Below are positions 1 to 6,611 of a stretch of 8,032 nt of DNA, in pieces. Numbering within the stretch: the stretch's first letter is position 1; every line of letters starts with the position of its first letter. Origin of the DNA: Planctomycetaceae bacterium (GTDB taxonomy: Bacteria > Planctomycetota > Planctomycetia > Pirellulales > Thermoguttaceae). The notes under the pieces were generated by a model that did not search any database, was not told where the DNA came from, and saw only the letters and a list, made by a program, of their open reading frames with translations. The stretch covers positions 1 through 8,032 of the forward strand of contig WRCR01000166.1 of the NCBI GenBank assembly GCA_009783865.1, in the 5' to 3' direction. The position numbers and the translations under genes were made by a program.

Positions 1-86
1 ACGAAGTCGGACCCGGTCGTGTCCTGCGCGGATTGCTAAAACGAATTGACCGTAAAGTTAAATGTTTTGGAGTTGATGAATTGTAA
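1..86 (+). CDS. fabD: Malonyl-CoA:ACP transacylase, C-terminal end (partial)
   Basis: Only the last 27 codons are present, read in the frame beginning at base 3 and ending in TAA at 84-86. The peptide begins EVGPGRVLRGLLKR and ends GVDEL. The E-x-GPG-x-VL-x-GL-x-KR pattern is the conserved C-terminal signature of FabD, which transfers malonyl from CoA to the phosphopantetheine arm of acyl carrier protein to supply the elongation unit. The active-site GHSLG and catalytic His regions lie upstream, outside the window. Position directly before fabG, acpP and fabF is the classic fab cluster order and supports the call. The gene is cut by the window edge; nothing suggests it is broken. Confidence 0.87.
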   Translation, partial: EVGPGRVLRGLLKRIDRKVKCFGVDEL

Positions 87-98
87 AACAATTAAGAG

Positions 99-118
99 CG
101 GCGGGTGATAACCCGCCG
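99..118. repeat. Intergenic GC-rich hairpin between fabD and fabG
   Basis: A perfect 8-bp stem, CGGCGGGT paired with ACCCGCCG, closes a GATA tetraloop. It starts 12 bases after the fabD stop and ends 30 bases before the fabG start. On the + strand no run of T follows directly (the next bases are GAAAAGTC, and the T6 run is about 16 bases away), so it is not a canonical intrinsic terminator. It may mark an mRNA processing or stabilising structure within the operon, or belong to a family of intergenic palindromes seen elsewhere in this window. Confidence 0.7.
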
Positions 119-148
119 GAAAAGTCAAATACTATTTTTTAATACATT

Positions 149-895
149 ATGCAGGTTGACCTTAAAGACAAAGTTGCCGTTGTAACCGGCGGAACACGCG
201 GTATCGGATTAGGTATCGCACAAGCATTGGCGGCAAACGGTGCGAAAGTTGCCGTCGTCGGTACCAATCCCGAAAAATTGAAACAGGCAGTTGAAAGTAT
301 CACCGCAACCGGTGCAGAGGCGGAAGGATACATCTGCAATGTTGCCTCGACCGAGGAAGTTGAAAAGACCGTCAATGCCGTTCTTGAAAAATTCAGCAAA
401 ATCGATATCCTAGTCAACAACGCCGGTATTACCCGCGATGTGCCGCTCGGCGCAATGAAAGACGAAGAATGGGACGATGTTATCGCCGTCAATCTTCGGG
501 GACCTTTTCTTTTCACCCGCGCTTGTTCCAAACCGATGCGGCGGGCAAAAAAGGGACGCATTATCAACATCACTAGCATCAGCGGACTCATCGGCAACAA
601 AGGACAAGCGAATTATTCCGCTTCAAAAGCCGGCTTAATCGGTTTTACCCGAACCGCTTCCAAAGAGTTAGCCGGTAAAAACATTACCGTCAATGCAGTC
701 GCCCCCGGCTTCATTGAAACCGACATGACAAATGTTTTACCCGAAATTTATAAAACCGAATTGAAAAGCAGAACGCCGCTCGGACGCATCGGACAGGTTG
801 CCGATGTTGCCGCCGCCGTGCTGTTTTTCGCCGGCGATGAAGCGAACTTCATCACCGGTCAGATTTTAACTGTTGACGGCGGACTTATCCGCTGA
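149..895 (+). CDS. fabG: 3-oxoacyl-[ACP] reductase (SDR family)
   Basis: The 248-residue product is a full-length classical short-chain dehydrogenase/reductase, the usual size for FabG. It reduces 3-oxoacyl-ACP to (R)-3-hydroxyacyl-ACP with NADPH in the cytosol, the first reductive step of each elongation cycle. Visible motifs: the Rossmann TGGTRGIG at 13-20, with Arg17 in the position that favours NADPH; NNAG at 90-93; and the catalytic tetrad Asn115, Ser143, Tyr156 and Lys160 (YSASK). The PG-x-I-x-TDM segment near 186-193 and the terminal TVDGG are also typical. The ATG at 149 starts just before the first beta strand and gives normal family length; no Shine-Dalgarno is visible, only an AT-rich leader. 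The next gene, acpP, is 93 bases downstream. Many SDRs look alike, but the flanking fabD, acpP and fabF make FabG by far the best call. Confidence 0.95.
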   Translation: MQVDLKDKVAVVTGGTRGIGLGIAQALAANGAKVAVVGTNPEKLKQAVESITATGAEAEGYICNVASTEEVEKTVNAVLEKFSKIDILVNNAGITRDVPLGAMKDEEWDDVIAVNLRGPFLFTRACSKPMRRAKKGRIINITSISGLIGNKGQANYSASKAGLIGFTRTASKELAGKNITVNAVAPGFIETDMTNVLPEIYKTELKSRTPLGRIGQVADVAAAVLFFAGDEANFITGQILTVDGGLIR

Positions 896-919
896 CTTTT
901 GTGCTGTTTTCACTATACA
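892..919 (+). promoter_or_regulatory. Candidate internal promoter for acpP
   Basis: CTGACT at 892-897 resembles a -35 box (4 of 6 to TTGACA). It is followed by a 16-base spacer and TATACA at 914-919, which resembles a -10 box (5 of 6 to TATAAT). The -35 overlaps the fabG stop codon. Transcription would start near 926 and give acpP its own leader of about 63 bases. A separate promoter for acpP is known in other bacteria, where ACP is needed in excess over the enzymes. The match is imperfect and rests on sequence alone. Confidence 0.35.
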
Positions 920-979
920 ATTTTTTAACCCCTCAATTTTAACCCTACTTTATTTTAATCTTACTTTTTTTACTCAAAA
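907..979 (+). other. G-free pyrimidine-rich leader of acpP
   Basis: From 907 to 979 the + strand has no G at all (73 bases). It contains two copies of TTTTAACCC, at 923-931 and 937-945, 14 bases apart. An RNA from this region cannot form G-C or G-U pairs with itself, so the leader should stay unfolded up to the ribosome binding site that starts at 976. This could give strong ribosome access to acpP. No open reading frame in it is credible. Confidence 0.6.
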
Positions 980-983
980 GGAA
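976..983 (+). promoter_or_regulatory. Ribosome binding site of acpP
   Basis: AAAAGGAA lies just upstream of the ATG at 989, with AAGGA-type complementarity to the 16S rRNA tail and a spacing of about 6 bases. It fixes the acpP start and contrasts with fabG and fabF, which have no clear Shine-Dalgarno. Confidence 0.7.
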
Positions 984-988
984 TTGCA

Positions 989-1267
989 ATGGCATCTACT
1001 GAAGAAAAAGTTATCGGCATTATTGCTGACCAACTCGGTCGTGAACGTGATGAAATCACGTTGACCACTGACATCCAAAAAGACCTCGGTGCGGATTCGC
1101 TTGACATTGCCGAAATGTTAATCCAGTTTGAAGACGAATTCAACATTACCATTGAAGAGTCCGAAGCGCAAAACATCGTGACTGTCGCCGATGTTGTCAG
1201 CCACATTGCCGCCGCTGTAAACGGACAAGCCGGCGGTGCTGCCGACACTGAAAAAGAGGAGAAATAA
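989..1267 (+). CDS. acpP: Acyl carrier protein
   Basis: The 92-residue acidic protein is the carrier that holds acyl chains as thioesters during fatty acid synthesis and hands them to FabD, FabG, FabF and acyltransferases. The signature is GADSLDIAEML at 34-44, where Ser37 in the DSL motif receives the 4'-phosphopantetheine arm. The following helix-II region (EMLIQFEDEF) is the usual acidic partner-binding surface. Typical ACPs are about 78 residues; this one has an additional hydrophilic C-terminal tail from about residue 79, rich in Gly, Ala and then Glu/Lys, after the last helix. The start at 989 is backed by an AAGGA-type binding site. The gene lies 93 bases after fabG and 29 bases before fabF. 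Because it sits inside a fab cluster, a specialised ACP of a polyketide pathway is unlikely. Confidence 0.96.
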   Translation: MASTEEKVIGIIADQLGRERDEITLTTDIQKDLGADSLDIAEMLIQFEDEFNITIEESEAQNIVTVADVVSHIAAAVNGQAGGAADTEKEEK

Positions 1268-1296
1268 ATATAGAAATCTAGCCGGAATTCTCGTTT

Positions 1297-2526
1297 ATGC
1301 AGAGGGTGGTCATTACAGGATACGGTGTTGTTACGCCTCTCGGTTGTAATACCGAAGAAGTTTGGCGCAAGGTTTGCGAAGGCAAATCCGGTATCGGTTC
1401 GCTTATATTTCCCAAGTTTGAAACAACCGCTTCGCGCATTGCCGGACTTTGCACCGATTTTTCACTGGACGGTTATATTCCGCCGCACGAAGTCCGGCGG
1501 ATTGAACCTTTCGTTCAGTATGCGATGCGGGCGGCAATCGATGCGGTCATTATGTCCGGTCTTGATTTGCAGAATGAAGACCGCGACCGCTGCGCTGCCA
1601 TTATCGGCAGCGGTGTCGGCGGCTTGGGCGAAATTGAAGCCCAGCATGACCGACTCGTGCTAAAAGGTCCGTCAAAGGTAATGCCGCTGACAATTCCCAA
1701 GATAATGCCCAATGCGGCAGCGGGAAATGTTTCCATACACTACGGCTTGACGGGACCTTCATACGCCGTCTCTTCCGCTTGTGCGTCTGCAACAAACGCT
1801 ATAGCCGATGCGGTTGTGAACATAAGACACGGACTTGCCGATGTCGTTATTACCGGCGGAAGCGAAGCGGCGGCAACAACATTGGGAATGACCGGTTTCG
1901 CTGCTATGCACGCTCTCTCTACCCGAAATGATGAACCGGAAAGAGCAAGCAGACCCTTTGATAAAGACCGGGACGGCTTCGTTTTATCGGACGGCAGCGG
2001 CATACTCATTCTGGAATCGCTGGAACACGCAAGGAACCGCAATGCGAAAGTGTTCGGCGAAATTATCGGGGTCGGTTTCACTTCGGACGGAACACACATT
2101 ACACAGCCCGACAAAGAAGGAACACAAGCCGCAAAGGCGATTTGCAAAGCATTATCTGACGCAAAAGTTAATGCGGAAGACATTGACTACATCAATGCTC
2201 ACGGGACAAGTACTATATTGGGTGATGTTGCGGAAACCCGCGCAATTCATCGTGCTTTCGGAGAAGCGGCGAAAAAAGTTGCGGTTTCCAGCACGAAAAG
2301 TCAAGTCGGACATTTACTCGGCGGAAGCGGAGCGGTAGAAGCGATATTTTCGCTGCTTGCACTTCGGGACGGAGTTGTGCCGCCTACGATAAACCTTGAA
2401 ACGCCTGACCCGGAATGCGACCTCGATTATACTCCGCTCACCGCAAGGGAAAAGAAAATGAAAATTGCTCTTTCCAACAGTTTCGGCTTCGGCGGTCATA
2501 ACGGCTGTCTTGTTATTACAAAGTAA
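1297..2526 (+). CDS. fabF: 3-oxoacyl-[ACP] synthase II (KAS II)
   Basis: This 409-residue thiolase-fold condensing enzyme extends acyl-ACP by decarboxylative condensation with malonyl-ACP in the cytosol. Length matches FabF (about 410). The catalytic triad is visible: Cys162 within SSACASATNA, His302 within NAHGTST and His339 within VGHLLGGSGAVEA. The glycine-rich C-terminal loop GFGGHNG at 397-403 contains the gatekeeper Phe398. The N-terminus RVVITGYGVVTPLG is the standard start, so the ATG at 1297 is firm, although no convincing Shine-Dalgarno precedes it. It follows acpP by 29 bases, almost certainly co-transcribed. FabB (KAS I) is the alternative, but the FabF-type loop and the acpP-fabF arrangement favour KAS II. 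The gene is followed by a 199-base gap with a repeat element, which may mark the end of the fab unit. Confidence 0.95.
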   Translation: MQRVVITGYGVVTPLGCNTEEVWRKVCEGKSGIGSLIFPKFETTASRIAGLCTDFSLDGYIPPHEVRRIEPFVQYAMRAAIDAVIMSGLDLQNEDRDRCAAIIGSGVGGLGEIEAQHDRLVLKGPSKVMPLTIPKIMPNAAAGNVSIHYGLTGPSYAVSSACASATNAIADAVVNIRHGLADVVITGGSEAAATTLGMTGFAAMHALSTRNDEPERASRPFDKDRDGFVLSDGSGILILESLEHARNRNAKVFGEIIGVGFTSDGTHITQPDKEGTQAAKAICKALSDAKVNAEDIDYINAHGTSTILGDVAETRAIHRAFGEAAKKVAVSSTKSQVGHLLGGSGAVEAIFSLLALRDGVVPPTINLETPDPECDLDYTPLTAREKKMKIALSNSFGFGGHNGCLVITK

Positions 2527-2546
2527 TTAGCACATGTAATTTTTTT

Positions 2547-2706
2547 GACAGGATTTACAAGATTTTAAGGACATGGGGGGTAAAAATTTTGTGGGAATTT
2601 TTTACGGGTGAAAACTGTCCCGAAGGGATATAATGTATATAACCGCCGGTTTTAACCGGCGGATACTTGAAAATAAAAAAATCCTCAAAATCCTGTAAAT
2701 CCTGTC
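2547..2706. repeat. 160-bp non-coding element bounded by 25-base inverted repeats
   Basis: The left arm (2547-2571) starts GACAGGATTTACA and the right arm (2682-2706) ends TGTAAATCCTGTC. The arms are complementary at 23 of 25 positions. The right arm is itself made of 9-base units beginning ATCCT at 2681, 2690 and 2699. Between the arms lie an AT-rich imperfect hairpin (about 2580-2605), a small TCCC-GAA-GGGA hairpin (2618-2628) and a perfect 20-base palindrome (2643-2662). No reading frame of note is contained and no target-site duplication is obvious. The layout resembles a small non-autonomous repeat (MITE-like) or a structured RNA. I recall AATCCTGT-type repeats from many environmental bacteria, but could not check this. 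Confidence 0.65.
2643..2662. repeat. Perfect GC-rich palindrome inside the fabF-downstream element
   Basis: CCGCCGGTT and AACCGGCGG flank a TT centre, giving a 20-base perfect palindrome; in RNA it would fold as an 8-bp stem with a four-base loop. It sits near the middle of the right half of the 160-bp element and 63 bases before the next start codon. No T-run follows on either strand, so it is not an intrinsic terminator by the usual rule. Confidence 0.75.
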
Positions 2707-2712
2707 TAGAGC

Positions 2713-2719
2713 GGAGGAA
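2713..2719 (+). promoter_or_regulatory. Strong ribosome binding site of the membrane protein gene
   Basis: GGAGGAA ends 6 bases before the ATG at 2726 and is the best Shine-Dalgarno in the window. It begins only 6 bases after the right arm of the upstream repeat element, and it settles the start codon of the membrane protein. Confidence 0.8.
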
Positions 2720-2725
2720 CATCAA

Positions 2726-3766
2726 ATGCGCGACATCGGTGAGGGAACAATTCGGCGAATCGATTGGCAGGAACTCATTCCGGCGGTTCTGCTGCTGCGG
2801 GTATTCAACGCTTCGCTTGGTTTTCGGATGCTGTTCGTTTCACTTTTAGGGCTAATGCTTGCACTCATGCTCTGTGCGTCCCTTCCGTATGAAATCGGAC
2901 AAGTGGTTGATTCGCCGGTCTGGAAAGAAGAACTGCTGTCGAAGAGTTCACCATCGCTAAATCCGCAGCAATTCTTCACATGCTGTTTTTTGCGTCAGTC
3001 CGTCGGATTACCGTTGTCGCTTTGCTGGGATATGTTCGAACCGCTGTATAAATTACCGCAACGACGAGGAGACGCAGTTCTCTGGCTGCTTGGGATGCTG
3101 GTAATTTCGTTTTTCGTGAATGGAATTCTTGCCCGCACTGCCGCGTTGCGGCTGACGATTGACGAAAGAGAATCGCCGCGCCAGCTCGCCGTATTCTTTT
3201 GGAAACGCGGCTGGGGTTTCGCCAGTTCCGTGATTATTCTCGGTATCGGAATTGCAATTTGCCTGCTTATCGGAATGGTCGGAGGTCTTCCGATTATAAA
3301 ACATATTCTTCCGATACATTTATTATGTTCATTTTTTGCGGCTGTCTTGTTTGTCGGTTTAGTTGCGGGTTTTCCGCTGCTTATTTCCGCCGTTGCCGTT
3401 GACGGTTCCGACGGTTTTGATGCCGTTAGCAGAATGTTTTCGTATTTATATCAGCGTCCGCTGCATTACATCGTCTATTGGCTTTATGCCGCAATTCTCG
3501 GAGTGTTCCTGTATCTTTTTGTTTCGCTGTTTGCGTTTTTAACATTTCATGCGGGACATTTATCCAGTATATTTCCGTCCGATTTTCTCGGCTCTTGGTT
3601 TTGGTTTCTTCCGTTGATGCCGGCAGCGGCAATGATTGCTTGGTTCTGGACGAGTTCCGTTGCGATTTACATTCTGTTGCGCCGCAGTGTTGACGCAACG
3701 CCGTTCAACGAAGTGTACCGGCTCGAACCGCCGAAACAGATTGTACTGCCGAAAATCGAAGATTGA
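2726..3766 (+). CDS. Polytopic membrane protein, probably planctomycete-specific family
   Basis: The 346-residue product is strongly hydrophobic, with about six membrane segments near residues 33-53, 117-136, 164-187, 197-226, 250-275 and 290-318, and cytosolic-looking charged ends. Two polar motifs stand out: ARTAALRLTIDERESPRQ at 136-153, between segments 2 and 3, and DGSDGFDAVSRMFSYLYQRP at 206-225, after segment 4. I associate the second, SD-x-FDA-x-SR followed by Y-x-x-QRP, with unnamed membrane proteins of planctomycetes; this is memory, not a search. No catalytic motif, ATPase or transporter signature is visible, so the function is unknown. The start is fixed by GGAGG six to eight bases upstream. 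The gene follows fabF after a repeat-filled gap of 199 bases and precedes the exported HEAT protein, so an envelope role is a reasonable guess only. Confidence 0.8.
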   Translation: MRDIGEGTIRRIDWQELIPAVLLLRVFNASLGFRMLFVSLLGLMLALMLCASLPYEIGQVVDSPVWKEELLSKSSPSLNPQQFFTCCFLRQSVGLPLSLCWDMFEPLYKLPQRRGDAVLWLLGMLVISFFVNGILARTAALRLTIDERESPRQLAVFFWKRGWGFASSVIILGIGIAICLLIGMVGGLPIIKHILPIHLLCSFFAAVLFVGLVAGFPLLISAVAVDGSDGFDAVSRMFSYLYQRPLHYIVYWLYAAILGVFLYLFVSLFAFLTFHAGHLSSIFPSDFLGSWFWFLPLMPAAAMIAWFWTSSVAIYILLRRSVDATPFNEVYRLEPPKQIVLPKIED

Positions 3767-3774
3767 ATTTTGAT

Positions 3775-3797
3775 AAAAAACGGGGGCGTATGCCCCC
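3775..3797 (-). terminator. Possible minus-strand intrinsic terminator / intergenic hairpin
   Basis: GGGGGC (3782-3787) and GCCCCC (3792-3797) pair around a GTAT loop. Read on the minus strand, the stem is followed after one G by six T, made by A3775-A3780, which is the form of a rho-independent terminator. No minus-strand gene is supported to the right, so it would stop antisense transcription from the large gene downstream. On the + strand it begins 16 bases after the membrane protein stop and is followed by only a short, interrupted T-run (CTCTTTT at 3801-3807), so it would be at most a weak terminator in the sense direction. Confidence 0.45.
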
Positions 3798-3894
3798 CGG
3801 CTCTTTTGGGAAATTTTGCTCTTGTCTTTTTTTCGGAGATTTCTTACACTTCGCAATACTGGATTTCTTTTTCGTACTGAAACAATTTATTCCA

Positions 3895-6564
3895 ATGCAG
3901 CGTTTAACATCTTTCTTTGTTTTCGTGTTTCTTACCGGTACACTTTCGACCGGTGTGTTCCTCGCAGCCGATGAGCCGAAGTACGCCATCACTGCCGATG
4001 AGAAAGCCGCTCTCCTCGACAAAGCCGCAGCGGCGTTGAGTTGGTTTCAACAATACGAATTGACCGCCAGGGCGAAAATAGCGTCTTTCGACTATCGGAA
4101 ACGGATTAGTCCGCTGGAATTGATGCAGGCAGCGGAACTAATGAAAAAAGCCGGCAAGAAAGATATGTCCCGAAACCTGCGCGAAATGTTTCCGTATCTG
4201 CGGGCAACTTCGTTTGAATGTTTCGAAATAGCAGAACGCCTCGGCGAAGAAACCTTAACGTCGTTTCAGGAAGAGAAGGAATTGTTGAGCGGCGGAAACA
4301 CTTTGGATTCTACAGCCGTCATTAAGCAAGAGGCGGAAAAGTTTATCAAGAATGAACTCAATCCTGCCGAAAAAATGGCACTTATGCATGCACCGGAAAC
4401 CGCCGGTGAAATTATGCGTGCAGTCGATGTTTTAGCAGCAGCCGGCAGACCCGCAGTGACGCGGTACGAACTCCGCCGGTTCATGAACGTTGAAGCAGCA
4501 CCGGAAGAATACGCTAAAATCGTCAAACGAATCGGTTCGAAACGTCTGATGCAAATTGCAGGCGATAAACGTTTCGCACCGGTTGCATCGGTAGTTGTCG
4601 CGAAAATTCTTTCCGAAGCGAAGAAGCATTGGGAAGACAACGGATTGATTCAAGAAGCGGCAGAAGCGTTAGGCAATGATGCCGTCAAAGACAATATACA
4701 TAACAGCAAAGGTGTTTTAACTGAAGAGACGAAAGAAGATTTCACCGTTCTTTGGCAGGGCGGACAGGTCTCCGTTCAGGAATTGATAACCCGGCTGGCA
4801 GAAACGAAAGACAAAAAAGCCCGGGATGCACTTCTTGCCGCATTACTTTCACTCGGCAGCGATGCCAAAGAAATACTCGCGGAATCACTCAACAGCAATT
4901 CGCCGACTCTTGTTGAAAACGCCGTCATCGGTTTGGCAGCGGTTATTCGGGCAGAGGAATCATTCCTGCTTTATTCCGCTGCATTTTCAATTTCCGAAGA
5001 TATTTCCGATGAATTGAAACAAAAGACGAAAGATATTATTGAAAGCAAAAGCAGAAACAAGATTTCATTTGAAGACGCAGTGCGGACTTTGTATCGCCGC
5101 GCCGTTGATTATACGGAACACAACAGACCGCTCAAAAGTGATGAAAATAATATGGTGCATTTCTGGAACTGGGACGAAAAAGAACAGAAGGTTGTATTCG
5201 TTTCGATGTCCATACCGGATGCTTACCGTGAACTTGCATACCGCTATGCGAGACAAGCGGTATCGCTCATCCCGGACGACGACAGCAATGAATACACGGT
5301 CGTTGAACAGTTTTATCTGCTGACGAAATTTGAAAGAGATGCCTATCAGAACGGATTAGACGAACCGCTGCCGCCGGAAATATCTCCAACGAATATGAAG
5401 CCGGAAGAATTGGAAACCCTTCTCAAAAAATCGCTTGAAAAGAATTTTGCCGGTGCCGCACTGATTATTCTTGCCGCTTTGAAACAGCAGGCGGAAGACG
5501 GAAAGGTTTCGGCAAAGGATTTGCTGGTTCCGACAGCCGGAAAAGAACGGACGTTGATTCACGCCCTTGTTTCACCGTATCGGCGTGTCCGGTTTGCAGC
5601 GTTGGAAACGATAATGACGCTGAATCCCGATTTTCCGTATCCGGGTTCCAGTTATGTTTCGGATGCCTTGACATGGTTTGCACGCGGCGAAGGGAAAAAA
5701 GTTGTCATCTCCGCTGCGCCGAAGTATTCCGAGGCGGCAAAGACAGCGGGTTATTTTATCGCCTTGGGATACCAGCCCGAACTTGCCGTCACCGGCAAAG
5801 ATGCAATGAAAGCGGCTGTCGATTCCCCCGATGTCGTATTGGTGATTGCGGATATGAAAACAACGCAGCCGACTGTTCCGAATCTGGTTCAGGAACTGCG
5901 AAAAGACCGCCGAACTATGGAAATTCCGGTTGCGGTCCTGAGCAGTGACGAAAAAGAATTGAACGATTCCCTGAAATATGAAACGTTCATAACGCTGCCG
6001 GAAATGCAGAAGATAGACAGGATGAGTCCCGATAACCCGTTTGCCGTTTCGCTGTCCGTGATGTATCCGGTCATCATAGACGACCAGCAGGCAGAAAAAA
6101 CGGAAAAGGATTTGATGCACAAAACCGGTACGACGATTGTACCGCCGAAAATCCGCATCGAACAGGCGAAAAAATCGCTACACTGGCTTAAAATCATTGT
6201 TGAAAACGCCGCCGAAAAGAGTCCGGCGATTTATCGGATTGAAAATTACGACGAAATCCTGCGCCGGGCTTTGAACAGCGATGTTTTGCTTGAAGAAGCG
6301 TTAGAATTAGCGGCGGTAACGAAAAGTGCGGCAGCGCAAGACATAATCTACGGTATCATTTCGGAAGAGATGTTTTCGATGCCGGTTCGTGAAAAAGCCG
6401 CCGATGCTTTCAAGAAAAACATCGAAAAATTCGGTATTCTGCTTCGCGGCAAACAGGTGGAGCGGCTTTACGACCGATACAACGCCAGCGAATTTGAATC
6501 GAAAGAAACGCAAGTCCTGCTCGGTAAAGTTATTGACTGGGTAGAGGACGTTATATTAAAATAA
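3895..6564 (+). CDS. Exported HEAT-like repeat protein with a degenerate receiver-like domain
   Basis: From the ATG at 3895 the product has 889 residues. It starts with a signal peptide (MQR, then a hydrophobic stretch to about residue 24, with an AAD region as the likely cleavage site), so it should act outside the cytoplasm. An in-frame TTG extension to 3763 is disfavoured because it would bury this signal, overlap the previous stop and cross a hairpin. The chain is mostly alpha-helical: an Ala/Glu-rich N-terminal half, HEAT-like helix pairs at about 293-354, another at about 556-578, and helical repeats to the end. Between these, residues 601-706 look like a response-regulator receiver: KKVVIS as strand 1, an ALGYQPELAVTGKDAM segment, the VVLVIADM strand and the IPVAVLSS strand. 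The acidic pair is replaced by Ala-Ala (607-608) and the usual Lys before Pro is absent (TLP). No catalytic function is seen; a scaffold or binding role is inferred. No Shine-Dalgarno is visible. Confidence 0.8.
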   Translation: MQRLTSFFVFVFLTGTLSTGVFLAADEPKYAITADEKAALLDKAAAALSWFQQYELTARAKIASFDYRKRISPLELMQAAELMKKAGKKDMSRNLREMFPYLRATSFECFEIAERLGEETLTSFQEEKELLSGGNTLDSTAVIKQEAEKFIKNELNPAEKMALMHAPETAGEIMRAVDVLAAAGRPAVTRYELRRFMNVEAAPEEYAKIVKRIGSKRLMQIAGDKRFAPVASVVVAKILSEAKKHWEDNGLIQEAAEALGNDAVKDNIHNSKGVLTEETKEDFTVLWQGGQVSVQELITRLAETKDKKARDALLAALLSLGSDAKEILAESLNSNSPTLVENAVIGLAAVIRAEESFLLYSAAFSISEDISDELKQKTKDIIESKSRNKISFEDAVRTLYRRAVDYTEHNRPLKSDENNMVHFWNWDEKEQKVVFVSMSIPDAYRELAYRYARQAVSLIPDDDSNEYTVVEQFYLLTKFERDAYQNGLDEPLPPEISPTNMKPEELETLLKKSLEKNFAGAALIILAALKQQAEDGKVSAKDLLVPTAGKERTLIHALVSPYRRVRFAALETIMTLNPDFPYPGSSYVSDALTWFARGEGKKVVISAAPKYSEAAKTAGYFIALGYQPELAVTGKDAMKAAVDSPDVVLVIADMKTTQPTVPNLVQELRKDRRTMEIPVAVLSSDEKELNDSLKYETFITLPEMQKIDRMSPDNPFAVSLSVMYPVIIDDQQAEKTEKDLMHKTGTTIVPPKIRIEQAKKSLHWLKIIVENAAEKSPAIYRIENYDEILRRALNSDVLLEEALELAAVTKSAAAQDIIYGIISEEMFSMPVREKAADAFKKNIEKFGILLRGKQVERLYDRYNASEFESKETQVLLGKVIDWVEDVILK

Positions 6565-6611
6565 CGTTTGACGGTGCCTCAACCTGCGTAAAACGGGCAA
6601 AATGAACGGTT

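Noticed and set aside
99..118. Hairpin as a rho-independent terminator after fabD
   Set aside because: No T-run follows closely on either strand, and the operon context argues against termination there.
139..600. 153-codon open frame on the minus strand
   Set aside because: Antisense to the conserved core of fabG, which is certain from its catalytic motifs.
873..1064. 63-codon open frame on the + strand spanning the fabG-acpP gap
   Set aside because: It overlaps both the fabG end and the acpP start in another frame, and most of it is the G-free leader, which encodes only low-complexity sequence.
2629..2634. TATAAT as a -10 box for the membrane protein gene
   Set aside because: No -35-like hexamer lies 16-18 bases upstream; the nearest TTGACA (2545-2550) is about 78 bases away and belongs to the left arm of the repeat element.
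3763..3894. In-frame TTG extension of the HEAT protein by 44 residues
   Set aside because: It overlaps the previous stop codon, crosses a GC-rich hairpin, has no Shine-Dalgarno and would place residues ahead of a clean signal peptide starting at 3895.
5572..6120. 182-codon open frame on the minus strand
   Set aside because: Antisense to the receiver-like part of the HEAT protein; His/Arg/Phe-rich composition with no motif, so a shadow frame.
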